Shown here: piece after piece, positions 1 through 11,086 of the stretch
Numbering within the stretch: position 1 is the first letter of the stretch
How the letters are laid out: every line of letters starts with the position of its first letter
From: Tridacna crocea
Taxonomy: Eukaryota > Mollusca > Bivalvia > Cardiida > Cardiidae
Assembly: GCA_943736015.1 (NCBI GenBank)
Contig: OX031066.1
Location: 11,412,245 to 11,476,244 of the forward strand
Reading direction: 5' to 3'
DNA: 64,000 bases
Notes under the pieces: model-generated
Seen by the model: the letters and a program-made list of their open reading frames with translations, nothing else
Database searches by the model: none
What the model was told of the DNA's origin: nothing
Program-made: the position numbers and the translations under genes

Positions 1-400
1 ATCGCCTTATATTGGCGCAATGATACAAATTTGCCTACTGACCCTGGGCTTTTTCGTTCCAAAACCAATTTGTTCCATGGCTTTTTCGTGCTTTGATTGC
101 CCGCTACTCCATTTGATTGCTCTTGAATATTCATAGATCGAAGTTCATGTAATTGATTGTAATATTGGAAATTAAATGTAACAGGCTAAAGATATTTTAA
201 AATTATAGTTTTAAGGTACATGAATACTCACCTTTCAACCGAAAGGGTATTCATTTACTTAGCGGGTTTACTTTTAAGCCAATATTTGAACAATATGTCT
301 CTTTTTCTCTCAAACTACTGATTCCACGCAATGGGCTTCCTTGACAAATACCACTTCAGCGTTCTCAACGCTTTGATTTTTTATACGGAAAATATTCTGT
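1..400 (+). repeat. Dispersed repeat E, copy 1 (cut by window start)
   Basis: This stretch matches the reverse complement of 16185-16698. The blocks 'ttggcgcaat', 'tttgattg...gaatattcatagatcga', 'tttaagccaatatttgaa' and 'gacaaataccacttcagcgt' recur there in the same order, with substitutions and indels. The copy runs off the left edge of the window, so its true end is unknown. No open frame is shared by the two copies, so I read it as a non-coding mobile repeat of unknown class. Confidence 0.7.
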
Positions 401-1144
401 TTTCAGGGAGAGTGATTTATCTTGATGCTAATAGTTATGCTCACATGAATGGGGTAATTAATTCATTGTAAGGTTTCTATCATTCAGTTTTTTTCCCCTT
501 GAACTTTATCTTTCATGCCAATGAATTAACCTGCTTGTATTGCCTGACAGTGTTGTTTTCGAAGGCCCTCTTTTTCAGGGTCATGAACACTTCAACTTGT
601 GTGGTAAAGGGTTATAAAGCCAGTGGAGCAATACAGGGCCATCATGGCCTTCTTGATGAGGTTTTAAGTAATTTTTATTTTTTAGTATAGAAATCCTTTT
701 TTGCTCGCATCAGGAGGACTTTACGCCCGTCAAACTTTATCATGTACTTTCATATTTGTGCTATTGGGGTAAATCAGTGGAAGTACTTGGAGGTATGCAA
801 ATGACACACACTGAAAAGCCGGTATCATTGTCCGTAAAATTGATTATTTCTCTGATTAAATTATGGGTGATATATGGAAAAAGGAACTATGGAAGAACGA
901 AGACTGTATTATCACGCACGGGAGAGCAATTTAGAAGCTGATGAGGTAGGGTTATCATTTACGTAATGGCTCCAAACGACAGCCTCATTTCAAAGACAAT
1001 GTATAACCTTGACCTCGCAATATTTCGTCACGTGATTTAACCTATTGAATGAAGTCCGAGAGCCTCAAGTCTAAAAGACCTACATCGGGGTTTACTGTTT
1101 CCAATTCAACTTATCTTTTTTCTTCGACAATTTTCTTTTGTCCC
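401..1144. other. Non-coding stretch, nothing recognised
   Basis: AT-rich sequence with only short open frames of about 60 codons. I see no splice-flanked exon, no long palindrome and no repeat shared with the rest of the window. Confidence 0.5.
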
Positions 1145-1383
1145 TTAACCCTTTACCCTATAAGGCATTTCTATGGTATCTCTAATGGATCCTAAATATT
1201 TTATTTAAACAGCAAGGATGAATCCGTTTTTTATGTGTATATGACACCTTTTGATAGCATAGAAAACATTGTGACAAAAGGCGAAATTGCTCGTCACGAG
1301 CAATTTCACCTTTTGCCACAATGTTTTCCAAAGACTTCTACAAGTAATGCGTAGAAATGAGTATCTATAGAGTAAAGGGTTAA
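1145..1383 (+). mobile_element. TTAA palindromic MITE, subfamily 2 (piggyBac-like ends)
   Basis: The element starts TTAACCCTTTACCC and ends GAGTAAAGGGTTAA, so it has inverted ends beginning CCC inside a TTAA duplication. Its centre (about 1261-1330) is a long palindrome whose arms read GAAAACATTGTGACAAAAGG and the reverse. Subfamily 2 is recognised by 'tttctatggtatctctaat' near the left end and 'gtagaaatgagtatctat' near the right end. The same layout recurs at 23913-24141 (inverted) and 53428-53656. piggyBac transposons use TTAA targets and CCC-starting ends, so the link is from end structure only. No transposase is encoded. Confidence 0.85.
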
Positions 1384-1841
1384 ATCATTCCTCTTTCTAA
1401 AACGGTTGCAGAAAGGAAAATGATTATAATGATGATAAAAAAAAAAACTCTCATGACGTAATGAATTAAAGACAAAGTAGAGTTTAGAATCGAATCAATA
1501 AGGTCTTAAATCCCCAAGAGTGCAGTATACAGTTCTGAAAAAGCATTTTGCCGCCTTAAACGTCTTTCCGTCTGCTTTCTCTTCGGTATAGAATGCCAGC
1601 AATAATTCAAACATTAGCCAAGAAACACTATAATATCGAATATATAAAAGTGCAGTCCATCGTGTATTTTTAATTTACACAGATGACAAAATTTCGGCCT
1701 TAAAAATTAAAAGCGTCAAAACGCTTCTCAAAACATGAAATTTGTTTTCCAAAGGATAGGAAAATTAAGGAGGGGGTGGGGGAATTCTGGATACAAGCAT
1801 TTTTCTTATTTTCCAATATTTTGTGGCGGAAAAATCGTCTG

Positions 1842-1933
1842 GGATAAATCAAAATGCAATGTAGTGATCTTCATCGATATATCCAAAGGATAAATCAAAA
1901 TGCAATGTAGTGATCTTCATCGATATATCCAAG
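1842..1933. repeat. 46-bp perfect tandem duplication
   Basis: A 46-bp unit starting at 1844 ('ataaatcaaaatgcaatgta...') is repeated exactly from 1890. The lack of differences suggests a recent local duplication. Confidence 0.95.
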
Positions 1934-2033
1934 GTATGATGCGGTAGCAATTCCAACCGTTATAAATACGTACCTGTCTTGCAACACACTAAATGTGACC
2001 CATCACGCAAAAAAGAGACCTGCATGAGAACTG

Positions 2034-2100
2034 CGAAAAGTGTCAATCCTGGTCAGACTGCGCGAATTGCGCAAGCTGACCAGGGTCGACATTTTTCGCT
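2034..2100. repeat. Palindromic element, family C
   Basis: An imperfect hairpin whose arms are 'tgtcaatcctggtcagact' and the inverse 'agctgaccagggtcgaca' around 'gcgcgaattgcgc'. Relatives with the same 'gtcag...gcgca...ctgac' design lie at 13962-14222, 14745-14795, 24178-24255 and 48965-49035. Confidence 0.75.
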
Positions 2101-2500
2101 TTTATGATATTTTCTGCATAAAAGTGGTTATTCTAGCTTGTTATAAAATCAATTTTGAACTATCAACTTAAATTGACATAATCTGTCTTTGGTCTGTTTT
2201 CATCTAATTGATGCATAAAATTTTGGTTTTACTAAAAACAATTTGTTGAAAGTTTCATTTGATTCATTTAGAAGGATAAGGATAAAGTCGCATGAGTGTG
2301 TACTTGGCATTTATATCTAGGTGCAACTTGAGGGAGTGAAAGTCTATTAATAATCCATAAAGCATTATGTCAAAAGTCAAATAGCACAGTCTACCTTTTG
2401 GCAGCTTTCTCTCTCCTGTATTATATTTGTGGTCATACAAGGCCTCGCAATATAGAGTTACTATCGATAGAAACTGAGAGCACAATTGGTAAATGGGCTT

Positions 2501-2790
2501 TAACTCATTACCAAACGACAAAACTTTAGTTTGTCCAAATTGAAAGGAATTGCAGACGACAAAATAAACGTGACTGAAAATTTGAAATTTGTATTGTGAA
2601 GGGTAGAAAACACTGTGGGAAAAGGAGAAAATGCTGGTTATCAGCATTTTCTCCTATTCCCACAATGTTTTCTAAAGGCTTCTTTCTCGGGGACGACAGA
2701 AGTAGGGATTGTGTGGTAATGGGATAAATCTTTACCAGACGACAAAATTTTAGATTGTTCTAGACTGAAAGCATTTGCAGACGACTTATT
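2501..2790 (-). mobile_element. TTAA palindromic MITE, subfamily 1, plus a half copy
   Basis: Runs from TTAACTCATTACC to GGTAATGGGATAA (2501-2727) with the central palindrome GGAGAAAATGCTGGTTATCAG and its inverse at 2611-2675. It is followed directly by a second left-end fragment, 'tttaccagacgacaaaatttt' to 'gcatttgcagacgac', ending near 2790. Family orientation is set by the 'gtcgtctgcaaatgctttc' module, which here reads on the minus strand. Confidence 0.8.
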
Positions 2791-3504
2791 CAATGGTAAC
2801 ATTTATTATGAAATTTTTCATTGAAAAGCTTTCAATAGTCATTTTCGCAACATTTCGTTGCTTTCCAAAATTTTTTTCATTGGGGTCATTAAAACACGCA
2901 GTTATTTTTTTTTTGATAAAGTGTAAGGCTAAGATGGACGGTTTAGCAAAAGATAATATAGTCTGGATTACCTGCCTCTACCACTATCGGTTCTCTTGAA
3001 GTACGGAGGATACCAGACTAAAGATAATACTGCATGGTACAAAGGGCTTGAGGCAAGCAAACACGTTGTTTTTATGGTCCATTTACCTTGCCCTACATGT
3101 ACTCAAAGACGTTCTGCTGTTTCCCATTTAGTAGACAAGGAAAGAAGAGACGAGATGTGCTTAAGATAGATAATGAATGAAACTTTTATGAATCCATGTT
3201 ACTAGGTGTTTGAAGACGGTGCCCCGTTGCTAGAGCATCAAGGACAAATTATCTGAACCATCTGTCTATTGACATCGTAAATCAATGGGAACCATGAAAA
3301 GTTAATGCGGGCTTTCATTTATGTCTTAAAACCCATCCTATTTCAATTTGTGATATAAATAAAGAGAACCCCAACTATAATTCTTGTTCCTTTTATCGTG
3401 AAATTTCCGTCTGCAGTTTAGAGTATATTGTCAACAAAAATAGATCTACTAAAATTTTATTAGGTTTGGAGCTTCCTAATGTTTTCCGTGTAAACAATGC
3501 ACTT

Positions 3505-3756
3505 TAAAACCCTTTACATAACAATCACGTGTTTGAAAGACCCCTGGCGTTCAAAAACATTGAGGGAATAGGAGAAAATACTGGTCACCTGCTTTTTTTC
3601 CCACAAAAGGAGTGCTAAACCTAATTGTTGTCTGGTAAAGAAGTAACGCTTACTCGTTATCAAATCTGCAGCAGAAGACCTTTACACTTTACAACACGAT
3701 CCCAAGTTCTAACGACCCCGAGAAGGAGAAAGTACTGATAACCAGCATATTCCCCT
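3505..3756. mobile_element. Degenerate remnants of TTAA MITEs
   Basis: Weak traces of the subfamily 1 layout: 'aaaaccctttacataacaatc', 'caaaaacattgagggaatagg', then 'ggtaaagaagtaacg', and a second trace 'aaggagaaagtactgataacc'. The palindromes are decayed and the ends cannot be placed. Confidence 0.45.
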
Positions 3757-3985
3757 TTAACCCTTTCTCAAACAATCCCTGGTTTTTACGGGTCAGGAAT
3801 AGAAGCCTTTTGAAAACATTGTGGAAAATGGAGAAAATGCTGGTAACCAGCATTTTCTCCTTTTTCCACAATGTTTTCTACCCTATCATATAGAAAAATC
3901 ATCTTTTTAGCAACTGTTGATTTGTCATCTGCAAAATGCTTTCAATTTGGTCTGGTACAAAATTTGCCGTTTGGGAAAGGGTTAA
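3757..3985 (+). mobile_element. TTAA palindromic MITE, subfamily 1
   Basis: A complete copy of 229 bp from TTAACCCTTTCTC to GGGAAAGGGTTAA. The centre holds a near-perfect palindrome (about 3807-3875) around CTGGTAACCAG. The right half carries the 'gtcatctgcaaaatgctttc' module typical of the family. Confidence 0.9.
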
Positions 3986-4539
3986 TCCCACAATGTTTTA
4001 TACACCTTCATAGATAAATCTTATGAATCACATCTAATGTTATTGTCTGGGGGAAAAAAAAGAGAGAAAAAATAGGCGATTTTAGATTATTTTCGTTTGG
4101 CCCAGAGCAAACAACCATTTTACAACTCGTGGATAGTCACTATGTAATAAAACTAATACGTTACTGCATGTGAAAACAACACTGTAAAAGAAGAAATCAA
4201 TTGAAACAAGTAATGTCTACTACTGAAAGGGTATTCTCAACATTGGTCTGGTGGAAGACGAATAATGTCGTCTGTAAGAAATGATATGTAAACTTTATTA
4301 TTGATAAAGCACAAACTTTCAAATAATTTTGACCTATTAAAAGATCATAATAATGTATTTGTCAAGAAGAAGGGACCAGACAAATTCTGGAAATGCTTGC
4401 CTTTTAAATGTCAGCTGGTATTTTCTGCAGTAAACGATAATGCTTTTCAACATTAATTGCTGATAGAAGTACATTAGATCATAAATACAAAGCATCGAAA
4501 ATAAGTCTGCAGGCGTCTTTATAATTAATTAAAAAGCGC

Positions 4540-4753
4540 AAAACTACAAATTCAAGACTTGTCCATATCGAAATCAATTGCAAATGACAAATAAAATATT
4601 ACTATATACTGAGATGTGTCTTTGAATGGGGAGAAAACATGGTGGGAAAAGAAGAAAATGCTGGTTACCAGCATTTTCTTCTTTTCCCACCATGTTTTCA
4701 AAAATGCCTTCCTCGAGATCGCCAAAACGCCTGACTTTTGTAAAGGGTTTAAG
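4540..4753 (-). mobile_element. TTAA MITE, subfamily 1, with eroded left end
   Basis: The palindrome (4628-4702, arms GAAAACATGGTGGGAAAAGA and its inverse) is nearly perfect. The flanks match the family ('tcaattgcaaatgacaaataaa' on the left, 'gtaaagggtttaagg' on the right). The left TTAA end is not clear. Several apparent 60-95-codon frames here are only translations of the palindrome. Confidence 0.75.
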
Positions 4754-4956
4754 GGACTGGACCAGACAAATTTTGAAAGTAGTAGGCAAATGTCTGCTCG
4801 AATCATCTGCTACGAATGACACTAATTTTTGACAGTAATTCGCGTTACATATACTCTCTGTCATACCTTATTATATATAGTTAGGTTCTCTTTTTTTTTT
4901 TTAAACTTTAGGGTGAATCTGCAACTATTAGCAACCGTTTTGCCTGGAAATATATT

Positions 4957-5110
4957 AACCCCTTCATCAACGAAACAAATAAAAAATAGACTTTATAAGT
5001 TCAAAGCCTTCGGTTACCAAGTTTTTCTTTTTCCCTATATTGTTTTTAAGTGCATGCTCTGTCAGGTTTCAAAAAAAGGAGAGAGACACCCGCTGTTTAG
5101 TAAAGGGTCA
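4957..5110 (+). mobile_element. Decayed TTAA MITE
   Basis: Begins TTAACCCCTTCATC and ends 'tttagtaaagggtcaa'. The interior keeps 'ggttaccaagtttttctttttccc' from the right palindrome arm but lacks the left arm. The ends and the size of what remains identify it. Confidence 0.55.
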
Positions 5111-5472
5111 ACATGAACGTTTTCCGTTGTTATTCCTTTTCGATTTAAAGAGACTTTTTGTTCACGGTTAAGAATGGCACGATGGGTTCGAGCCCAATCA
5201 TGTTTGTTCTGTTATATAACCGGACTTTACGATAAGAAATGACTGAAAGATTACTACCGACGCAGGTTTGAATTAGAATGGAGATACGGATGGTGCAGAC
5301 CCAAGATAGTACGGCTATTTAATTCCATGCTGCTGTATTATAAACCATAACGACGAGAAACTGTATCGTTTGTATCAATAAAGCGAACGCCGTCTATTGA
5401 TGCAGACCAAAGACAGTGTCGTAAATTACTGTTGGCGTTCCTTGCCGTTTGGGTCTGGCTTTGTACCGTTCT

Positions 5473-5698
5473 TTAACCCTTTCCCAACGACAAATTTTAG
5501 ACTCTTCGAAACTGAAAGAGTTTTCAGACGACAATTCCAAATTTGATAAAAATGGCAGAAAGTTCTCCAAATGGGTAGAAAACACTGTGGGAAAAGGAGA
5601 AATTGCTCGTTACGAGCAATTTCTCCTTTTCCCACAGTGTTTTCAAAAGACCTGTACTGCAGACACGTAAAACAAGGGCTTGTTTGGGAAAGGGTCAA
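5473..5698 (-). mobile_element. TTAA palindromic MITE, subfamily 1
   Basis: Runs from TTAACCCTTTCCC to GGGAAAGGGTCAA, 226 bp. The palindrome at 5578-5645 is built on GGAGAAATTGCTCGTTACGAG, with GCTCG in place of the usual GCTGG, a motif it shares with subfamily 2. It is followed by a module also found after another family copy (see 5735-5815). Confidence 0.85.
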
Positions 5699-5734
5699 GA
5701 CCTTTTTCGCCAAAAGGCGCCTAACTCTACACCA

Positions 5735-5815
5735 GACAAATTGGCTTCTTAACAAAAGAAGCCAGGAGAGGTCAGCATCAATGTTTTCGAATAATTTATT
5801 GGCTTTTGATTTCAA
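5735..5815 (+). repeat. Short duplicated module, twin at 11965-12050
   Basis: 'ttggcttctt...aagaagcc' (a small hairpin) followed by 'gagaggtcagcatcaatg' and 'tttattggctt' appears here and at 11965-12050, each time just to the right of a TTAA MITE. MITE and flank therefore seem to have been copied together, or the module is part of a larger element. Confidence 0.75.
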
Positions 5816-7910
5816 TATGTTGGCCATCTGTATCGGAGATATGATCCCTGTCTATGTTGCTTTTCAAGGTATTCTGTAGCAACTTTAAGAATGCATACAT
5901 AGGTTTTTCTACATAACTGTGGTCTTTACTTTAATTATTTTCGCTGCCATGTAAGGAAATTCGGCTGACTTCGACGTGAAAGAAAAAGAGGTTTCTCCAG
6001 CAAACTAGTACCGTCTTTATCGAGGTATAATATCATATAGTAGAGGTCGAATATACCAGATCATTTCGCGGCCAATGCAACGTAAGTATCCTAGTGGCAG
6101 GGTCGTCACTTAAATACTTTGTGCTATTTCAGCAAAGATTTTTTCTTGTTCAGAGATTTGCTTATTGACACATAACAGTCTGCCCAAGTCACTGGCTGAT
6201 TTCATAGAGATAAGTACTGTAAGGGTGAGGAAGGTGTCTAGTCTATATAACCTTTGAACCGTGGACCATTTGTATTCAAACTTATGACCTGTGGTTTATT
6301 AACCCTGGAAGTTACTTATCATCTAAAAATTCATATACCCCCCCCCCCCCCCACTGCTTTTCGAACGGTATGGGTCACCGTATGACTTCGTCCACGACAT
6401 ACTAGATACCAGTGCTTACTGTACTTTGATTAATTTGATCATGGTGACGCATGATCCTATGTGAAATTTTGCATTAGCACTTTTGTGCACTGTTACACGG
6501 AGCTGAGGTGGCTTGGAGGTATATGATTTAGATTTGCTTGGGCAATGGGGGACCACTTAGATGTGTTTTTATTGTGCACTGATAGGACAACTTTGTATTA
6601 GTGGAGGAACAAAAACTTGGGTCATGGCGGTGAATAGGTGTTCCTGAGAGGATAAAATTTAGGGTGCCTGTTTTGGTTGGAAATTAGCGAAAAACGCAAT
6701 CGGTTGACATAGTTTTTTTTTTTTTGCATTTTTTTGCAGGCCTATCGTTGTACTTTTGAGAGTAAGGAACGGACAAGCCATGATTTTGCCGCCAAGCAAT
6801 ATGCGAAGCTTCAAATATGGTCAATTTTGCTCTATATTCAATTAGGGAAAAAACCACAAGTGTGACACCTCATGCGATTGTTACTATTTTAAGAATGCTG
6901 TCGTTTTCATCCGGTTTTCGACCCGTTGTGTTTGACAAGAGAATGTTTCGAACTTGGGAAGATTTCGCAGTCTTTTTCATTTACCTCTTACCTAGGGCGA
7001 ATGAAATGTTTTTGTTGTTCTGCTTCATTCATATAGAATAATTTGCATAAGAACCAGAAATCATGTGTGAAGTGCGAGTAGAATTCTTTCAGTAATTTAT
7101 TGACGTTCTCATTTGTAGAGAGTAAAAAACATTTCCTCGGCTTATTTGGCGGGAGTCTAATGAGTGGGACCCAGCATTTTTAGAAAGGCTATTCTTCGGG
7201 TTCGTAAAAAAAAATGCGACAAACGTTTATGTCAGGTTTGCGATGACAGGTGCTTACTTTATTATTGTGTTCCTTCTCTAAAATGAATAGTTGAATAGTT
7301 AAGAGAGCAAATACGTGAGAGGATGAAATTTTTCCTGCAGAATGAGCAAGCAGGCTGGTCTTACTATTCCTACAGGGTGAGATAGTTCGACGACATAAAC
7401 TTTGAAATTGCAAAATTTCTGTTTTTACCAAAGACAGAGAATTTGAATTACTTAATGTTGCAGTATCAGAGTTAAAATATGCATTATTAAGATGTTTCAA
7501 GTTTATCAGTTTCATGCATCTGGAAACATTGCGACAAAGGAAGATATGTACCGTATCTACTGTCGCAAAGAAATTCTCATTTTACAAAAAGGGTATTCAA
7601 AAGCGGTCCCCTGAAACATGAAAGAAGTCTAATCCGGAAATTACGATATAACCTTTAGCATACAAGCCCGACTTTTGGCGACACCGAGAGGGAAGTTTTT
7701 TTCTAAAACATGGCAGGAAAGGAACAAAAAAAAAAAAAGCTGGAAAACAGGCACTCCGATCGAAATATTGTATATCTAACGTCTACGGCCGCTAGGTCTT
7801 CTACTGAAAGGCGGAAGTTTACGATATTGGCTGAATAGCTTTTACGAATACGTCGATATCAAATGATATTTACCGATGATTTGGTTATTTGCATTTATTT
7901 ATCGTCGCTA
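5816..7910. other. Non-coding stretch with a poly-C run
   Basis: No gene or clear mobile element was recognised. A run of about 16 C begins at 6340, a T run lies near 6712, and an A run near 7728. The longest open frame (6817-7041, plus) has no splice context or recognisable family. Confidence 0.5.
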
Positions 7911-8281
7911 CCGGTTGCCCCATTATCTCCCGCTAGATGGCATTCTATAAATACTCATCTATCTAATTTGGGCATCCTGGGTACAGAGCTGAACCACTTT
8001 CCTACGCGATAACCGGTACTTTGAATTTCAAAATGAAATTAACGTTTACTCAATGAAACGGTACCTCGTACAATTCACTCAGCTATGATCAGCAGTTTAA
8101 AGAAATCTGGAGCTAAAGGAGGTCTCATTTCTCCTCAAACGTATTGATAACAGCTATTTTCTACCTTGCTACTTTATAGAGCGTAATATTACAGTCAGCC
8201 CGCTTTCGGGGCTAGTGATGCGTCATATAAGACAATCGAATCTTCGAAGAATATGACATGCGCAGATAACGCCGGTTGCCC
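7911..8281 (+). mobile_element. 351-bp element D, copy 1, with 10-bp target duplication
   Basis: The element occupies 7921-8271. It starts CATTATCTCCCGCTAG and ends GCGCAGATAACG. The 10-mer CCGGTTGCCC sits directly on both sides (7911-7920 and 8272-8281) and reads as a target-site duplication. The first and last 13 bases are imperfect inverted repeats (CATTATCTCCCGC against CGTTATCTGCGCA). A second copy of exactly the same length lies inverted at 40312-40662 with a different 10-mer duplication. Duplications of 9-10 bp with inverted ends are typical of Mutator-like elements; that assignment is inference. Confidence 0.9.
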
Positions 8282-8284
8282 ATC

Positions 8285-8543
8285 TGAGTGACGCCCCCAG
8301 AAGACAGTTAGTTGTTAAGGGGGATTGTGCAAGGATACAGGTCGAAGCTACTGAGAGCTTCGCCTGGTTCTTTAACGTGCTCGCCGTATAGCACCGTCAC
8401 ACGGGACCTCGGTTTAATGTCTCATCCGAAAGACTTTTAGTAATTTTATTTGGCCAGCCGGGGATTCAAACCCACAACCTGTAGTGACCCGAAACATTAA
8501 GTTCACGAGTACTACGCTCTACCTACTGAGCTATATCGGCCTG
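8285..8543 (-). mobile_element. tRNA-derived SINE
   Basis: Read on the minus strand, the 5' head starts GGCCGATATAGCTCAGTAGG, a good RNA polymerase III box A (8522-8533). Box B, GGGTTTGAATCCC, lies at 8461-8473, at normal tRNA spacing. The body then contains 'gtctttcggatgagacatt' and 'aaaccgaggtcccgtgt', a block I recognise from SINEs widespread in molluscs and other animals, similar to the deeply conserved Nin-DC type; I am not certain of the family name. The head is a divergent tRNA fold, so this is not a working tRNA gene. Confidence 0.8.
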
Positions 8544-8664
8544 TTATTTACCGATGAGTTAATGAGCCTACACATATATTAAGGTACGACCTGTGTAATG
8601 CACTTCCGGTGAACATGGGGCAAAAATTCTAATTGGTTGATAAATAAGGATAAATAAGGATTTA

Positions 8665-8935
8665 TGCAGAAATAATATTTTTGCACATTTCTAAAGGATA
8701 GAAAAATCCGTTTATGTCTATTTTGAAATTACTTTTTGATACTTTTGATAGTTTTCTGAAAAGGGAGGTAATTATCATCGTTTTTTGAATTGAAAATATA
8801 GTGGTTTCAGATTTATAAATGATAATTCAAAGAAGGAAAAAATGAATCGGTGAAAGTAGTTCAATAATACTCATTTTTTAATTATAGCTAATTTCGCAGG
8901 ATGATATTTTAGTGGAAATAGCTGTTTTCCATTAC
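8665..8935 (-). repeat. Fragment of long element F
   Basis: Matches 61200-61460 in the same direction, and 22440-22740 inverted: 'gggaggtaattatca', 'agatttataaatgataa', 'cggtgaaagtagt' and 'caataatactcattttt' occur in the same order. It is thus a third, short copy of the module present in both long F copies. Confidence 0.8.
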
Positions 8936-8950
8936 ACACGTCTTACCTTA

Positions 8951-9425
8951 AAAGACGGAGGCTGCCGAGATTGGCCGCATAGCCTTCGCGAAAACGTCGA
9001 TGTTAACTGATGACTTAGTGCCGTTTGTCTGTGTATTTCCGGTATGTAAAATGAGCGAGTTGCTCATGTAAAAATAGAACGTGTTTCCCGTCGTTGTCAA
9101 CCTGGGCCGTAGTAAATCTCTAATTTCTCTTATTGTCGGATGGGTTTCGACGGCTAGAAATTTATGAATGAAAACTAAAAGGCTTTGGAAGCATAAGGAT
9201 GCCAAGATTGGCCGCATAGCGTTTACGAAAACGTCGATGTTAACTGATGACTAAGTGCCGTTTGAAGCTTTGTCTGTATATTTCCGGTATGTAAATGAGC
9301 GAGTTACTTATGTAAAAATAGAACGTGGTGTTTCCCATCGGTGTCGACCTGAGCCGTAGTAAATCTCTAATTTCTCTTGTTGTTCGATGGGTTTCGACGA
9401 CTGGAAATTTTATGAATGAAAATTA
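8951..9425. repeat. Tandem duplication, two units of about 240 bp
   Basis: Two units share 'attggccgcatagc', 'acgaaaacgtcgatgtt', 'aactgatgac', 'tttccggtatgtaaa', 'gccgtagtaaatctctaatt' and 'gatgggtttcgac'. The first runs from about 8951 to 9190 and the second to about 9425. A weaker related stretch is at 7805-7900. A 90-residue open frame across the first unit has no family resemblance, and I treat it as spurious. Confidence 0.85.
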
Positions 9426-9689
9426 AGGACGTTTTCGGTCGTAATGTCTGCACATCACTTTGGCGATTTCAAGGGAGACAATAACAGACAGTAACTCTTC
9501 TCAAAGAAGGTACTTGTATATCGTTCGGACAATACCTATAATTTCGGATACGGTACTTTTCGAAGTGAAGAATGAGTCCACAATATCGACTTAACGGACA
9601 TTTTGCAAAAAGATCTAAAGGGGAAAAGATTAGAAGAATACAGGAAAGTTTTCGGCGGTATCCACTTTCTCAGAGATTAGAGTCTACTG

Positions 9690-10190
9690 AACATGACAGT
9701 GCCGATCGGTCTTAGCGTTTACTATGGAAACGGCCATTTTACAAAAAATCTAACACGTCAACATAAGTTTTTCTTCTCATTTTTGTACTTACCATTAAAT
9801 TTTACTGTATATACCAAAGAAAAAAAAATGGAAAATTCTTTGAAAGGAATTTTTCAAAATTTTGAATTAATTGAAGACTACATGTTGATTTTGCTTATAT
9901 TTTGGCGAGTCAAGAAATAGGAAAAACATTTCTTTTAAAAAGAAAATGAACTCAGATTATTATTTCATTCATAAAGAATCAAGAAATAATATATTAAATA
10001 TGGAAAATAATATTTGCATTGTATAATACAGTTTCTATCACCGAATTACTGTTTTTTTTTCATGAAGATATAGTCATTTTAGGTGTTTTGATACAAACGG
10101 TTACCATACAAACAGCCATTTTGCAGAAAATCTAACTTTGCAACATACCTTTTTCTTTTTCTTTTCGAGTTTGTCATTGAATTTTACCCA
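9690..10190. repeat. Diverged direct repeat
   Basis: 'cggccattttacaaaaaatc' near 9740 is matched by 'cagccattttgcagaaaatc' near 10115, followed in both places by 'taac', a Cys-poor AT-rich tract and 'attgaattttac'-like sequence. The two copies are about 385 bp apart. The rest of 9426-10860 shows no gene or recognised element. Confidence 0.5.
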
Positions 10191-10859
10191 GATATGAAAG
10201 AATTAATATTCTATGAAAGGATTAAATGTTCACAAAACTGTAGAAAACGTCTTTAGAAGGTTTTGGAAATATAAGGATGATTTTTTTTGTATTATTCTAA
10301 AATTTTCTTCCCAAAATCTGAAGGGCCAGCTATAAGAAACGGACATTTCGAATACCACAATAAAATGCCATGTCATGGCGTCATGGATATATTTTTTATT
10401 TTATTACACCAAGGTCTCAGACATCCTAATTGTTGGCTTCAACCAAATTCCAGACCATTTCATGGACCATTTATGTCCATCTTGGAAATAAAGTGACATT
10501 AAAAGATAAATAATGAAATTTAGAAGCTATGCATACAAAGTTACGGTGCTTAATTTGAAAGCACGCTACTATTTGTAAACACTGAATTTATGTCTTATGA
10601 AAGGCCCCAAACGGGTTTGTTCCAGAGAGAAAAGGGTATTGTGGTTTCGATGCTGAATTTGACCGAAAAAGGTAGGGCAGGTAGAATAGATGAAGATCAG
10701 GTTGCATAGTATAACTGTCCGATCTTGGATCTACATTGTTCATTACCAGCATATTTTCCCCTTTGCCAATATATTTTCGATAAATAAAACTACTCGTATA
10801 TTTTTTTCCTCAGTGTTTACAGTTTGGACAAGTTTTAGTGCGCTTATAAACTGAGTTGT

Positions 10860-11086
10860 GCTACTGTTTTCCAAACAATCCCAGGTTTTCACGCTTCTGA
10901 GAAAGATGTCATTTGAAAACCTTGTGGGAAAAGGAGAAAATGCTGTTAACCAGCATTTTCTCCTTTACCCACAAGGTTTTCTAAGCTTCTCAGAGCAAAG
11001 GTCGATTTTTGAGTCAATTTGTCGTCTGCACTTGGGTAGACTTCAATTTGGATAAGTCTAAAATGTTTCGTTTGGTAAGGAATTAA
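10860..11086 (+). mobile_element. TTAA palindromic MITE, subfamily 1
   Basis: The left end is eroded ('ttccaaacaatcccaggttttc'). The palindrome at 10915-10982 is intact around GCTGTTAACCAGC, and the right end reads GGTAAGGAATTAA. The module 'gtcgtctgca' is present on the right. A fragment of palindrome family B lies just before it (10706-10745). Confidence 0.75.

Noticed and set aside
4552..4864. Several overlapping frames of 67-96 codons on both strands, with similar peptides such as KRRKCWLPAF
   Set aside because: They are translations of the TTAA MITE palindrome, and nearly the same peptides appear at 5426-5879, 15532-15804, 46848-47156 and 51246-51464, which are other copies of the element.
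8448..8543. tRNA gene on the minus strand
   Set aside because: Box A and box B are good, but the fold is divergent, and it runs directly into a SINE body, so it is a SINE head.
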